A stretch of DNA of 64,000 nucleotides, from NCBI GenBank assembly GCA_035510455.1, contig DATKHB010000023.1:1-64000 (forward strand), given 5' to 3'. Below the pieces are notes generated by a model, which saw only the letters and a program-made list of their open reading frames with translations, had not been told where the DNA came from and did no database searches. The position numbers and the translations under genes are program-made. The DNA comes from DATKGL01 sp035510455 (lineage in GTDB: Bacteria > Patescibacteriota > Saccharimonadia > Saccharimonadales > UBA4665). Shown here in pieces: positions 44,370 through 53,608 of this stretch; positions within the stretch are counted from its first letter, which is position 1; each line of letters starts with the position of its first letter.

Positions 44370-44630
44370 ATAATGGCTCCCTTCAATAATTACTTATATA
44401 TAGTTTAGTTATACTTATTATTAGCTATGTGGACAGTGTGGATTAAAGAATAATTAACGGGGTTAAAACTCAATTTATTGCTGGGGATTAGTACTAGGGA
44501 AAGTTTTGGTAAGAAAGTGTACAAAGCACTACTTGTACCCAGGGTTAAATTAAAAGAAGCAAAATTCAACTTTTTTATACCCAGATAACTAGTTTTCTTG
44601 CACAAGCCAGACACCGCTTCAACACATGTT
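44370..44630. other. dnaA-dnaN intergenic region with one DnaA-box-like site
   Basis: AT-rich spacer. TGTGGATTA (44437-44445) is the complement of TAATCCACA, one base off the TTATCCACA consensus. A 77-codon frame across the spacer (44405-44638) is composed of unlikely protein and overlaps dnaA, so I treat the stretch as non-coding. Confidence 0.45.
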
Positions 44631-45995
44631 TTACGCATACAAGCGCTCCCTTATTTCATTGATAGCGTTACGGATATCAATGTCGGTTGCCGACTCTTTC
44701 TCAATTTTTTCGACTGAATGAATAGCTGTGGTGTGATCTTTACGGCCTAGTTCCCGAGCTATTTTAGGAAAGCTTAGGTGTAATTCACTGCGCAGTATGT
44801 ACATAGCTACTTGCCGGGGCACGACTATATCTTTATCTCTTTTTGGACCAATAATATCATCAAGCGGTATCTGAAAATGCCTAGCGGTCCGTTCTACTAC
44901 CTGACGGGCGCTAAGGTGCTTTGGCCGGCTTTTTATCTGGCCAAGCAGACCGGTGGCTACCTCAAGGGTCGGTTCGAGCTCTCGCATTTCACAAAAAGCC
45001 AGCAGCTGGTTAAGCGCTCCTTCTAGTTCGCGGATATTGGTTTGAACGTTATTGGCTAAAAACTGCATGACATCGGAAGTTAGGGTTACATCGTGGATTT
45101 CGGCTTTGGTTTGGACGATCGCGCAACGGGTTTCAAAATCCGGGGTTTGCATATCGATCGTCATGCCCCAGACAAAGCGTGAACGAAGACGCTCTTCGAG
45201 AGTCGGTATGTCTCTAGGTAGCTTATCGCTGCTAATAATAATTTGTCTATTAGCCTGGTGTAGGGCATTAAATGTATGGAAGAATTCTTCTTGTATTTTT
45301 TCCTTGCCGGCAAGGAACTGGACGTCATCGACAATTAAAACATCAGCTCCCCTGTAAAAACCGGCAAAATCGGTATTTTTCTTATAGCGCAGAGCATCAA
45401 CAAATTCCTGGACAAACTGTTCGCTAGAAACATAAACCACCCGGGCGGATTTATTTTTGGCGAGAATTGCATTGCCAACAGCTTGGATCAAATGGGTTTT
45501 GCCAATGCCCACACCACCGTAAACAAATAAAGGATTATATTTATTACCTGGTTTGGTGGCGATCGCCTGACAGGCGGCATATGCCAGCTCATTGGCTGAT
45601 CCCACTACGAAATTCTCGAAAGTATAGCGTTCGTTTAAACCCTGACGGTAAGTATGGGTAAGACTAGTGCCCTGAGACTTAGCGACCGAAGCATGATTGA
45701 ATAATGGTACATCCGGCAGCTCATCATCTTCATCTCTGGGTTTAACGGGGGAAGTATGGATCTTATATTCAATTTGGCCAGGGTTAACACCGTTCTTTTT
45801 TAATGTATCCATGATAAGTTCGTTGAACTTGCGCTCCAACTGCTGTTTTATAAATACGTTTGGCACGCCGACTATAAGTATTTCATCTGACCTTCTAAGA
45901 AGTTGAGTGTTTTTGAACCAGGTTACAAAACTAGCTCGCGATACTGATAATTCAATTTCTCCTAGTACTGCCTGCCACAGGTCGTTATCCCGCAT
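44631..45995 (-). CDS. dnaA: Chromosomal replication initiator DnaA
   Basis: A 454-residue initiator. Domain I is about 1-85; domain III carries Walker A GGVGIGKTH near 158-167 and Walker B VLIVDDVQFL near 220-230; domain IV at the C-terminus shows the DnaA signature ARELGRKDHTTAIHSVEKIE. It binds DnaA boxes and opens the origin. A strong RBS (AAAGGAGTGAGGGG) precedes the ATG. It diverges from rpmH, with the probable origin between them. Confidence 0.98.
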   Translation of the reverse strand: MRDNDLWQAVLGEIELSVSRASFVTWFKNTQLLRRSDEILIVGVPNVFIKQQLERKFNELIMDTLKKNGVNPGQIEYKIHTSPVKPRDEDDELPDVPLFNHASVAKSQGTSLTHTYRQGLNERYTFENFVVGSANELAYAACQAIATKPGNKYNPLFVYGGVGIGKTHLIQAVGNAILAKNKSARVVYVSSEQFVQEFVDALRYKKNTDFAGFYRGADVLIVDDVQFLAGKEKIQEEFFHTFNALHQANRQIIISSDKLPRDIPTLEERLRSRFVWGMTIDMQTPDFETRCAIVQTKAEIHDVTLTSDVMQFLANNVQTNIRELEGALNQLLAFCEMRELEPTLEVATGLLGQIKSRPKHLSARQVVERTARHFQIPLDDIIGPKRDKDIVVPRQVAMYILRSELHLSFPKIARELGRKDHTTAIHSVEKIEKESATDIDIRNAINEIRERLYA

Positions 45996-46261
45996 CCCCT
46001 CACTCCTTTGTTACATGAATACTACACGAAAAAACGGCTTTTTTCCACAACTACTAAAGAGTAATTTTATGATTTTAAGTAAAATCAACGAACAGATGGA
46101 AAGTTATACACATACAATGTGTATATCTATAAAAGAGTGGAAAGTAGTTGGGCAACAGTGGATAAACTGATAGAATTGGAGGGTAAGCATTGTTAATTTA
46201 ACGCTACTAGACAAAGTCCTGTTTGACTAATGTTTAGTAGTATTTATAGACTAGGATCAAT
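45996..46261. other. Probable replication origin (oriC) between dnaA and rpmH
   Basis: An AT-rich spacer with a cluster of DnaA-box-like sites: TTATACACA (46104-46112), its inverted partner TGTGTATAT (46118-46126), and AGTGGATAA (46157-46165, complement TTATCCACT). TTTTCCACA occurs at 46041-46049. The first two form a near-palindrome separated by 5 bases. Together with the dnaA/rpmH gene order this is the usual bacterial origin location. Confidence 0.68.
46223..46252 (+). promoter_or_regulatory. Promoter of rpmH with a near-leaderless start
   Basis: TTGACT at 46223-46228, 18 nt spacer, TAGACT at 46247-46252. The transcript would start near 46259, three bases before the rpmH ATG. Confidence 0.55.
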
Positions 46262-46399
46262 ATGCCTAAGCGAACTTATCAACCCAAAAAAAGAACGCGC
46301 TCAAAAGAACATGGTTTTATGAAAAGAATGGCCACCAAAAGCGGCCGACTTGTATTGCAGCGGCGCCGGCAAAAAGGCCGCGTCCGTCTGTCGCACTAA
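46262..46399 (+). CDS. rpmH: 50S ribosomal protein L34
   Basis: A 45-residue, strongly basic ribosomal protein. Sequence features: MPKRTYQPKKRTRSKEHGF, then MKRMATKSGRLVLQRRRQKG and the ending RVRLSH. This is the full length of the family, whose consensus is K-R-T-(Y/F)-Q-P ... G-F ... R-R-(R/A)-K-G-R. It opens the rpmH-rnpA-yidC-jag series. A hairpin with a T run lies right after the stop. Confidence 0.97.
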   Translation: MPKRTYQPKKRTRSKEHGFMKRMATKSGRLVLQRRRQKGRVRLSH

Positions 46400-46400
46400 C

Positions 46401-46436
46401 CAGGGACTGTTTTTATAGTAGTCCTGTCGGTTTTTT
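46401..46436 (+). terminator. Possible terminator or attenuator after rpmH
   Basis: CAGGGACT (46401-46408) pairs with AGTCCTG (46420-46426) with one bulge, followed by TCGG and six T (46431-46436). It would reduce expression of rnpA relative to rpmH. Confidence 0.45.
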
Positions 46437-46448
46437 AAAGAGCTGTTT

Positions 46449-46841
46449 ATGATACATAGAACTCATCGTTTCCACGGATACAATAGTTTAAGATACGTTT
46501 ATCAACACGGGCAAATAGCCCGCGCTGATAAACTAAACGTTAAATACATAGTTAACTCCAGGCGGAGCAAATACCGGCTGGCCGTGGTGGTTAGCCGAAA
46601 AGTTAGCAAGTCGGCAGTTGTCCGTAACCGAATACGTCGCCGGGTGTACGAGTTTGTTAGGATACGCGAACCACAAATTACCAGACCTTATGATATTGTT
46701 GTCACCGCTTTTGATGAGAAGTTTGCTAATTTATCTGCTCCTAAATTGGATAAGACCCTAAACGATTTATTTAGGGACACCGGATTGTTCAGCAACCAGC
46801 CAAAAGCTCCCCATGTTATAGTTAATAAGAAGGAAAATTAA
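46449..46841 (+). CDS. rnpA: Ribonuclease P protein component
   Basis: A 130-residue basic protein that helps RNase P RNA mature tRNA 5' ends. It carries the family motif VVSRKVSKSAVVRNRIRRRV near residues 38-60. The N-terminal FHGYNSLRYVYQHGQ corresponds to the RNA- and leader-contacting face. It follows rpmH as in most bacteria, and its TAA overlaps the yidC ATG by one base. Confidence 0.94.
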   Translation: MIHRTHRFHGYNSLRYVYQHGQIARADKLNVKYIVNSRRSKYRLAVVVSRKVSKSAVVRNRIRRRVYEFVRIREPQITRPYDIVVTAFDEKFANLSAPKLDKTLNDLFRDTGLFSNQPKAPHVIVNKKEN

Positions 46842-47809
46842 TGTTTACGACAATTATTGTTAAGCCTATTTTTAATCTTTTGTCTTTGATTTATGGGATC
46901 ATTCCTGGCCATGATTTTGGCCTGTCTATAATCATCTTTACCATAATCATCCGAATGCTTATGTGGCCGCTGGTAAAGAAGCAGCTTCACCAGGCAAGAG
47001 CTATGCGCGAGCTTCAACCCGAGATAAAGAAAATAAAGAAGGATGCTGGTGGTAATCGCCAGAAGGAATCGATGATGCTTATGGAGCTATATAAGGAGCG
47101 GGAAATAAAGCCGCTGGGCTCAATCGGCACCTTAATAATCCAGTTTGTTGTACTGATTGGCCTTTACATCGGGCTTAGGAAAGTGGTTTTTGATCCTAAA
47201 GAAATAGTTAACTTTTCTTACTTGTCTATCCAGCATCTAAGCTGGATGAAGCAACTAGCTCACGGCACGGTTAAATTTAAAGACACGCTTTTTGGGTGGG
47301 TCAACTTAAATAAAGCTGCTCTTGGCAAAGGTAGCCACGGTATATATTGGCCAGCCATGGTTCTAGTGATCGGCAGTGCGGTTACCCAGTATTTTCAAAG
47401 CAAACAGTTGATGCCAACCAGCAAAGACAGCCGTAGTCTGCGCAGCATTTTGAAACAAGCTGGAACTGGCGAGAAGGCCGATCAGTCAGAGGTTAACGCA
47501 GCGGTCGGCCGGGGCACAAGGTACTTGCTGCCATTCATGATTTTTATAATTACCGTTAGCTATCCATCAGCTCTAAGTCTTTATTGGCTGCTCGGTGGGT
47601 TAGTTGCCTTTCTCCAGCAATCCTATATCCTGCGTGAGGATACCAAGGAAATGGAGGCGGTCGGAGGTTCTAACCTGAAATCAACCAAAGACCCTAGCGC
47701 TATTCAAGAAGCTGAAGTTGTGGAGACTAAATCACTTGCTAGCACTGTCTCTGAAAAACAAAACAGCAAGAAAAAACCTGTCGCTCGTAAAAAACGAAGG
47801 AAAAGGTAA
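46841..47809 (+). CDS. yidC: Membrane protein insertase YidC/Oxa1
   Basis: A 322-residue insertase. Hydrophobic segments are at about 5-25, 29-48, 95-115, 165-185 and 230-250. Conserved core: GLSIIIFTIIIRMLMWPL with the groove arginine, then MRELQPEIKKIKK. The C-terminus is basic (SKKKPVARKKRRKR), as in the forms that bind ribosomes. There is no large periplasmic domain, so it is the Gram-positive-like short type. Its stop and the jag start overlap by one base. Confidence 0.95.
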   Translation: MFTTIIVKPIFNLLSLIYGIIPGHDFGLSIIIFTIIIRMLMWPLVKKQLHQARAMRELQPEIKKIKKDAGGNRQKESMMLMELYKEREIKPLGSIGTLIIQFVVLIGLYIGLRKVVFDPKEIVNFSYLSIQHLSWMKQLAHGTVKFKDTLFGWVNLNKAALGKGSHGIYWPAMVLVIGSAVTQYFQSKQLMPTSKDSRSLRSILKQAGTGEKADQSEVNAAVGRGTRYLLPFMIFIITVSYPSALSLYWLLGGLVAFLQQSYILREDTKEMEAVGGSNLKSTKDPSAIQEAEVVETKSLASTVSEKQNSKKKPVARKKRRKR

Positions 47810-48282
47810 TGGACAAAGATAACGAGTCCTCAATTCGATACGCCAAAAAATATCTTGAAGATTTGTTATCTTTTTTCGGTATTAACCTAGATGTTTATGC
47901 TACCAACAGCGACAATGAGGTTATCGAGCTGCACGTTCCGTCAACCCAGCTAAATAGCTTTTTGATAGGTCAGCACGGCGATACTATGAGGGCCTTGCAG
48001 TATATGGTTAGCAGCGCCCTAAGAAACAATGGGTATTCCTTAACTAGGGTTAACGTTGACGTCGCTGATTACAAGAAACAGCGAGCTGATCGTTTGGCCG
48101 AAAGGGCCGAAGACTGGATCAAGACCGTACGCGATTCAGGACAGCCACTTGATCTTAGGCCAATGAATGCTGCTGATAGGCGGATCGTCCATAAGTCGGC
48201 TTCGGAAGCCGGGCTACTCACCGAATCGGTTGGTGAAGGCCGCGATCGCCACGTGATTTTAAAACCTGCCAAAGAATCTTAA
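47809..48282 (+). CDS. jag: Jag (KhpB-type) RNA-binding protein with KH and R3H domains
   Basis: A 157-residue RNA-binding protein. The KH domain spans about 25-80 and includes FLIGQHGDTMRALQYMVSSA, a G-x-x-G loop variant. The R3H domain (about 95-157) ends with RRIVHKSASEAGLLTESVGE. There is no Jag N-terminal domain, so it is the short form. It is usually co-expressed with yidC and acts on small RNA and cell-wall synthesis in other bacteria. Confidence 0.93.
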   Translation: MDKDNESSIRYAKKYLEDLLSFFGINLDVYATNSDNEVIELHVPSTQLNSFLIGQHGDTMRALQYMVSSALRNNGYSLTRVNVDVADYKKQRADRLAERAEDWIKTVRDSGQPLDLRPMNAADRRIVHKSASEAGLLTESVGEGRDRHVILKPAKES

Positions 48283-48292
48283 AGGGCTAAAC

Positions 48293-49405
48293 TTAGCCGC
48301 CAATGTAGCCTCCGGCATATTGTAATAAGAAATAGGTCCAGCCTACTGCGAACCCAGCGATAACTAGCGGGTAGAGAACTCGCTTATCCTTCAAATAGTC
48401 ATATAACATAAACTGCACCGGGAAAACCATTAAACAATATCTAGCGAAACCCCCAAATTGACCACCCGCAAATGGTATCAACAGGAACAGGCCGGAATAG
48501 ATTGAAAAACTTCTTTTACGATTCCACCAATAAATGACCGCCAAAACGATAATGATAACAAAAATGTAGTTGAGTAAACTAAAGCTCCCCAGCTGGCTAA
48601 AGAAACTGTGGTGCAGCCAGCCGTGGTTTCTCTGTGTAGCAATAAATTGAAACGGGTTATTAAAGCGTCGCCAAAGATATACCATGTAACTAAGTAGACC
48701 CAAACTGCCGATTATAAAAGCTGCCGCAATATTTTTAATTTTTTCTCTGGTCTCGTAAAGGATAAGCGTGATTAAAATTAGAACAAACACACCGTCTACG
48801 TGAGTAGCCGTAGTCAGCATAGCCAGCAGCCCAGCCGCCACATACCTTTTTCGTAAAGCGCAGTAGATAGCTCCAAGTGCCAGGAAAGCAAACAGGCTTT
48901 CAGAATAAGAGGCTATCAAAAAGACCCCGGTTGGGAATAAAATAAAAAACAAAGCAGCCCGTAAAGCTTCAACATTATCTTGGGATTTAAAATATAATTT
49001 GATAATTTTAATGTAATAATAAATGGCTCCCACTAGACATACCCAAGATACGATCAAGGCGCTATCAAGTGGAGAATTTACAAGTAAATGAACGGAATAA
49101 ATAGCGAGCGGGTACAAAGGGAAATAGTTTGTCGTAGCAGTAGTTCGATAGCCGTGCTCAGCAATGTTAATGTATATCGGCCCATCCCAGTTTGATAAAA
49201 AACTTAAACGGTTGCGGGGCTCCGCTATGTAGCGCGCGGGGGTATAAGCGCTAGGGCGTACAATCTTATTGTTTTGTAGGCTTAACCCAACACCGGCTAC
49301 GACGATAGCAATAGACACAACCAAACTCAGCAACAAATCTTTATTTGTAATAAATTGGGCGAACTCAGATAGCTTGGTCTTAAGTGGTTTAGCCTTAGTT
49401 TGCAT
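48293..49405 (-). CDS. PIG-V-like integral membrane mannosyltransferase
   Basis: A 370-residue polytopic protein with about 9-10 membrane segments. The first outer loop contains FLSNWDGPIYINIAEHGYR and then YFPLYPLAIY, a pattern of PIG-V and related GT-C glycosyltransferases in which the aspartate is catalytic. FPTGVFLIASYSESLFAFL is another family hallmark. It uses lipid-linked sugar donors. First gene of the surface polysaccharide locus and convergent with jag, 10 bases apart. Confidence 0.8.
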   Translation of the reverse strand: MQTKAKPLKTKLSEFAQFITNKDLLLSLVVSIAIVVAGVGLSLQNNKIVRPSAYTPARYIAEPRNRLSFLSNWDGPIYINIAEHGYRTTATTNYFPLYPLAIYSVHLLVNSPLDSALIVSWVCLVGAIYYYIKIIKLYFKSQDNVEALRAALFFILFPTGVFLIASYSESLFAFLALGAIYCALRKRYVAAGLLAMLTTATHVDGVFVLILITLILYETREKIKNIAAAFIIGSLGLLSYMVYLWRRFNNPFQFIATQRNHGWLHHSFFSQLGSFSLLNYIFVIIIVLAVIYWWNRKRSFSIYSGLFLLIPFAGGQFGGFARYCLMVFPVQFMLYDYLKDKRVLYPLVIAGFAVGWTYFLLQYAGGYIGG

Positions 49406-49454
49406 CTGTATAGGCAGTATATTACGTTAGCGCGTCAACTGGTATTAGAAAATG

Positions 49455-50549
49455 TTAAGTATCGCCGAGGACTTTTTTGTATAATTCTAAAGTTTGCTGG
49501 GCCATCCGTTCCCACGAGTATTTTTTAACCTGCTCTCTACCCTCGGCAATTATCTTTTTTCTAAGAGATGTGTTTGTGAGTCCCTCGTGAATCGTATCGG
49601 ATATTGTTTTAGTGTGGTATGGGTAGAAATAGAGAGCCGCATCACCGTATATTTCTGGCAAACAAGTCGCATCGCTACTAATTACCATAGCCCCATGCAA
49701 CATAGCTTCTAGCCCTGGTAGGCCAAAACCTTCGCTAAGGCTCGGGACTATATAAGCTTCACAATTTTGGTAAAGCCACTTAAGCTGACCCTCGGTTACA
49801 AAATCAGTAAATACAATATTGCTAATTTCACGATTTTCTACCATTGTCTTAATGCGGTTGTAGTTAGAATCTAACCTACCAGCAAGTACTAGTTGTAAAT
49901 TTGGGTGCTGTTCTTGGAGCAACACAAATGCTTCTATGAGTCTCTCCAGGTTCTTATGCGGCATCGGTCTACCAACATACATAATGAACGGGCTTTTTAC
50001 CTTTCCCGCCTTCTTTGCTGGCTCTTCGATCTTATCAGCAGATTCATAGGTCACGGTTATTTTCGACGCAGATACTCCGCTAAATTGGACGACATCCTTC
50101 TTAACAAAATGCGAAGGCACAATAATAGCTTCAGACTTATGAGCTACTTTTTTGTTGACCCAGATATATACTTTTTGTTTAATCCAGAATATAAGTGGAT
50201 TTTTCGAAGGGTTCTTCTCCCAGGTCGTGGTTAGATCATGCATGGTAGTAACAACCTTACCTTTATACAAGATGGGTTGTTGGACTAAACCGAAATGAAC
50301 TAAATCAGCTCCTAAGCTGTCTATTTGTCGTTTGAAACCTAGCTGTTCAGCAAAGGTAAATTCTTTATATGTTGATTTAACAACCATGAAATTTGGTGCT
50401 ATTTTCTCCATAAATGAGACTCTTTGAGGCCTGGTTAAAATTATGATCTCGTATTCAGGATTAAGTGAGTGTAAGTACTCAATTAACTTATCTAAGTATC
50501 TACCGGTGGATGTCCCAGATTCTCGAGCTTCTATAATGATCTTTTTCAT
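49455..50549 (-). CDS. GT4-family glycosyltransferase
   Basis: A 364-residue GT-B fold glycosyltransferase. Conserved parts: IIVPSHFVKKDVVQFSGV, the nucleotide-sugar site FIMYVGRPMPHKNLERLIEA, and the E-x7-E motif PSLSEGFGLPGLEAML (the two glutamates bind the donor). The ATG at 50549 is chosen over the one at 50573 for the RBS GAGGAAG and because MKKIIIEARE is a normal GT-B start. It overlaps the upstream glycosyltransferase stop by 4 bases (ATGA). Mannosyl or rhamnosyl transfer is likely but the sugar cannot be told. Confidence 0.9.
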   Translation of the reverse strand: MKKIIIEARESGTSTGRYLDKLIEYLHSLNPEYEIIILTRPQRVSFMEKIAPNFMVVKSTYKEFTFAEQLGFKRQIDSLGADLVHFGLVQQPILYKGKVVTTMHDLTTTWEKNPSKNPLIFWIKQKVYIWVNKKVAHKSEAIIVPSHFVKKDVVQFSGVSASKITVTYESADKIEEPAKKAGKVKSPFIMYVGRPMPHKNLERLIEAFVLLQEQHPNLQLVLAGRLDSNYNRIKTMVENREISNIVFTDFVTEGQLKWLYQNCEAYIVPSLSEGFGLPGLEAMLHGAMVISSDATCLPEIYGDAALYFYPYHTKTISDTIHEGLTNTSLRKKIIAEGREQVKKYSWERMAQQTLELYKKVLGDT

Positions 50550-51556
50550 GATCTTCCTCTTAATCTCCACCATTTAGCCCGTAGCCTTCTTAGCTCATTA
50601 GCGTTAGGTGGGAGGTCGTGAGTCATCATACTCCAAATATATTCTACAGACACTTTTCGCGTTCTCTGTATTTTATTGCGTTGCCATAGTTTCTTTGGAG
50701 CTAAAAGTAGTGACACCAATAAGCCCTTAGTGGCCACGACGCCTTGTCCTCGCTGCCAGGCGCTGACGTAAAAACCAAAATAGGCCAGTTTAAATCTTGG
50801 GGCTACACTCGGCAGTTTAGAAAAAGGCACGTTCTTCCACATTAGCCAAGGCAGGTTTTTCATAGTCTGGTAGGTAGTGAAGCCTTTTATCTTACTGCCC
50901 GAAGTACCGGTTCGATGGTAGGCTATAGCCTTGGGCGAATAATAAACTTTCCACCCAGCTAGCTGAGCTCTAAAACTAATATCAATGTCTTCGTAATAAG
51001 CGAAGAAGTCCTCATCGAACAGACCTATCTCTTTTAACATCGATACCCTATATAGACTTGCTCCTCCACTAGCTGCGAATACCTCTACTTCCTTATCATA
51101 TTTATCACTTACCGACTCACCACGCCCCCTAGGGTATGGTAGCCCCCAATTTGTGTATAGATCACCAGTGCTGTCTAAATGCTCAGCATCAATATCCATA
51201 AACTTGCAGGTGACTATCCCGATTCTGTTGTTTTGCCCTATAGTTTCAACTAAATTACGAAGCCAGTGTTTATCGGCAACCGCATCATCGTTAAATAAAG
51301 CCACAAAATCACTACCATTATCTATGGATCGCCTAATACCAGCATTTACGCCACCCGCGAAACCAAGGTTTTTCTCGTGCACGAGAAGCTCTATATCGGG
51401 GTAATTTTCTTTTAAAAATTCTAGCGACCCATCTGTAGACCCGTTTTCAACTACTATAATCTGGCATTTCATTGTCTGGCCTAGCAGTGAATCCAGACAC
51501 AAGCCTATCCTATTTTTACCGTTCCAGGCGGGAACAACTACCGATATTTGCATCAT
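50546..51556 (-). CDS. GT2-family glycosyltransferase (rhamnosyltransferase-like)
   Basis: A 336-residue GT-A fold enzyme. It starts MMQISVVVPAWNGKNRIGLC, has the donor-binding ENGSTDGS near 36-43, VALFNDDAVAD (the D-x-D-like metal site) and FFAYYEDIDISFRAQ (catalytic ED). This pattern is that of WbbL/RfbF-like rhamnosyltransferases. Two hydrophobic stretches near the end may anchor it. It is divergent from the ABC exporter. Confidence 0.9.
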   Translation of the reverse strand: MMQISVVVPAWNGKNRIGLCLDSLLGQTMKCQIIVVENGSTDGSLEFLKENYPDIELLVHEKNLGFAGGVNAGIRRSIDNGSDFVALFNDDAVADKHWLRNLVETIGQNNRIGIVTCKFMDIDAEHLDSTGDLYTNWGLPYPRGRGESVSDKYDKEVEVFAASGGASLYRVSMLKEIGLFDEDFFAYYEDIDISFRAQLAGWKVYYSPKAIAYHRTGTSGSKIKGFTTYQTMKNLPWLMWKNVPFSKLPSVAPRFKLAYFGFYVSAWQRGQGVVATKGLLVSLLLAPKKLWQRNKIQRTRKVSVEYIWSMMTHDLPPNANELRRLRAKWWRLRGRS

Positions 51557-51596
51557 CGACTAAAAAGCTTCCTTCTTCTATAATAACCCATAACCT

Positions 51597-52400
51597 ATGT
51601 TTAAACGTATCTTCTCTAAACGAAATAGAGTTCTTGTTGCTGAGTTAGTTAGAACCGACTTTAAATTGCGCTATCAAGGCTCAGTCCTTGGGTATGCGTG
51701 GTCTCTATTACGACCTCTTCTTATATTCGTTATTCTATACATCGTTTTTGTGGATTTTCTAAAGGTCGGTAAGGGCATCCCGCACTATCCCCAATATCTA
51801 CTATTTGGAATTGTTATCTGGAACTTTTTCGTCGAGATGACCATGCAGAGTCTTGGTTCAATTGTAGGTAGAGGAGACCTGATCCGAAAGATTCGTATTC
51901 CTCGTTGGACTATAGTATTCAGTAGTAGTTTGGCGGCTGTTATCAACCTCTTGCTCAATCTAATAATAATTACCATTTTTATGGTTATCGGTCACGTTAA
52001 ACCTAGTAATGAAGTTTTCTTATTACCTTTCTTGATACTAGAAGTCTACATATTTGCCCTAGGTTTATCTTTTTTTCTATCCGCAGCTTTTGTAAAATAC
52101 CGCGACATTAGTTATATATGGGAAGTATTTTTACAGGCAGGCTTCTACTTGACACCAATTTTATACCCGTTATCCCGCATCCCTAAACTTATTTTTCAGA
52201 AGCTAATACTGTTGAATCCAATGGCTCAAGCGATTCAAGATGCTCGTTATGTATTGGTTACTAAAAAAACCATAATACCGAGCCATCTCTTTAATGGCGG
52301 TTGGTATCAGTACATACCACTTATTGTCGTTGGGCTGGTATTGTTCATAGGGGTAGCTTACTTTAAGAAAGAATCCAACTACTTCGCGGAGAATATATAA
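51597..52400 (+). CDS. ABC-2 type polysaccharide exporter, membrane subunit
   Basis: A 267-residue permease of the Wzm/TagG family. The start carries VLVAELVRTDFKLRYQGSVL and GYAWSLLRPLLIFVILYIVF, the classic N-terminus. Six membrane segments follow; FYLTPILYPLS and NPMAQAIQDARY are family motifs. It works with the ATPase gene 2 bases downstream to move undecaprenyl-linked glycan out. A TATAAT at 51579-51584 gives a leader of about 6 nt. Confidence 0.93.
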   Translation: MFKRIFSKRNRVLVAELVRTDFKLRYQGSVLGYAWSLLRPLLIFVILYIVFVDFLKVGKGIPHYPQYLLFGIVIWNFFVEMTMQSLGSIVGRGDLIRKIRIPRWTIVFSSSLAAVINLLLNLIIITIFMVIGHVKPSNEVFLLPFLILEVYIFALGLSFFLSAAFVKYRDISYIWEVFLQAGFYLTPILYPLSRIPKLIFQKLILLNPMAQAIQDARYVLVTKKTIIPSHLFNGGWYQYIPLIVVGLVLFIGVAYFKKESNYFAENI

Positions 52401-52402
52401 TC

Positions 52403-53608
52403 ATGGCCAATGATGTTGCGATAAAGGTCGATAATGTTAGCAAAACGTTCAAACTACCATATGAGAAAAATACATCAATAAAAAGCGCTATAGTTAATTT
52501 TTATAAACTTGACAAAGGCTCTGAAAAACAAGAAGCTTTAAAAGACATTTCGTTTGAAGTTAAAGCAGGGGAATTCTTTGGCATCGTGGGTCGTAATGGG
52601 AGTGGGAAAAGCACGCTTCTTAAGCTCTTAGCGGGCATTTATTCTCCGAATAAAGGCGATATAAAAATAAACGGCAAGCTAACGCCATTCATCGAGCTGG
52701 GAGTTGGTTTTAATCCCGAGCTAACTGGCCGAGAAAATGTTTTTTTGAATGGTGCACTGCTTGGATTTAGCCGCAAGGAAATGGAAACGATGTACGAGGG
52801 CATTGTTGATTTTGCAGAGATCAGAAGATTTATGGATCAAAAACTTAAAAACTATTCATCTGGTATGCAAGTGCGTCTAGCTTTTTCTATAGCCATACGC
52901 GCGCAAACTGATATTTTGCTAATAGACGAGGTATTAGCAGTGGGAGATGCCGCCTTCCAACAGAAATGTTTCGATTATTTCGACCAAATTAAAAACAGTG
53001 ACACTACGGTTGTATTTGTCTCTCATGATATGGATGCGGTTAAGAGATTTTGTGATAAAGCAGTGCTAATTAATAATGGGAAACTACAATTTATAGGCAA
53101 ACCGGAAGAAGCCGCAGATTTATATATTGCCGAAAATGAGGAACAGATAATAAGTAATTTGGTTGAAGACAATTCGAGATCAACGTTAAAGCAAAAATCA
53201 AAACAAAGTGCAGATTTTTCTATAGAGATTCTTAACAAGGGTGGCTTAAAGACCAGCTCGTTTAATTATGGAGAAAAAATGCTAATAAAACTTAGGTGGA
53301 GTATCAACCTCAACCCCAGACCTCTAAATGTGGGTATTGCACTATCCCATGAGGGGAGAATAGTATTTGGCTCAAACACCGGACAAAAGGGGCTAAAATC
53401 TGGGACTAACACCATTACGGAAGAAGTGATACTGAATTTAGGGTCTGGGAAATACACTATGATAGCAGCTTTATTTGATACTGACAGCCTTAGCGAGGCA
53501 TATGTATATGAACCGCATGGCCCTGAATTCTATATAAGAAAATCGCCCGGAGTCCAAAACTGGGAGGGATTAACGAAACTTGAAAACAAATGGGATTATG
53601 AAAAGTAA
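52403..53608 (+). CDS. ABC-2 type polysaccharide exporter, ATPase subunit
   Basis: A 401-residue Wzt/TagH-type ATPase. Walker A GRNGSGKST (about 63-71), signature YSSGMQVRLAFSIA, Walker B ILLIDEVLAVGD, and the SHDMDAV switch. Residues about 275-401 form an extra beta-rich domain, like the Wzt C-terminal domain that recognises the modified end of the glycan. That fits with a methyltransferase in this locus (56688-57515) capping the chain. It overlaps the next gene by 11 bases. Confidence 0.94.
   Translation: MANDVAIKVDNVSKTFKLPYEKNTSIKSAIVNFYKLDKGSEKQEALKDISFEVKAGEFFGIVGRNGSGKSTLLKLLAGIYSPNKGDIKINGKLTPFIELGVGFNPELTGRENVFLNGALLGFSRKEMETMYEGIVDFAEIRRFMDQKLKNYSSGMQVRLAFSIAIRAQTDILLIDEVLAVGDAAFQQKCFDYFDQIKNSDTTVVFVSHDMDAVKRFCDKAVLINNGKLQFIGKPEEAADLYIAENEEQIISNLVEDNSRSTLKQKSKQSADFSIEILNKGGLKTSSFNYGEKMLIKLRWSINLNPRPLNVGIALSHEGRIVFGSNTGQKGLKSGTNTITEEVILNLGSGKYTMIAALFDTDSLSEAYVYEPHGPEFYIRKSPGVQNWEGLTKLENKWDYEK

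Noticed and set aside
44405..44638. 77-codon frame between dnaA and dnaN
   Set aside because: Composition is unlike a protein, it overlaps dnaA, and it covers a DnaA-box-like site. Treated as intergenic.
45907..46170. Plus-strand frame across the dnaA start and the origin region
   Set aside because: It is antisense to dnaA in its first part and crosses the DnaA-box cluster; no RBS or domain.
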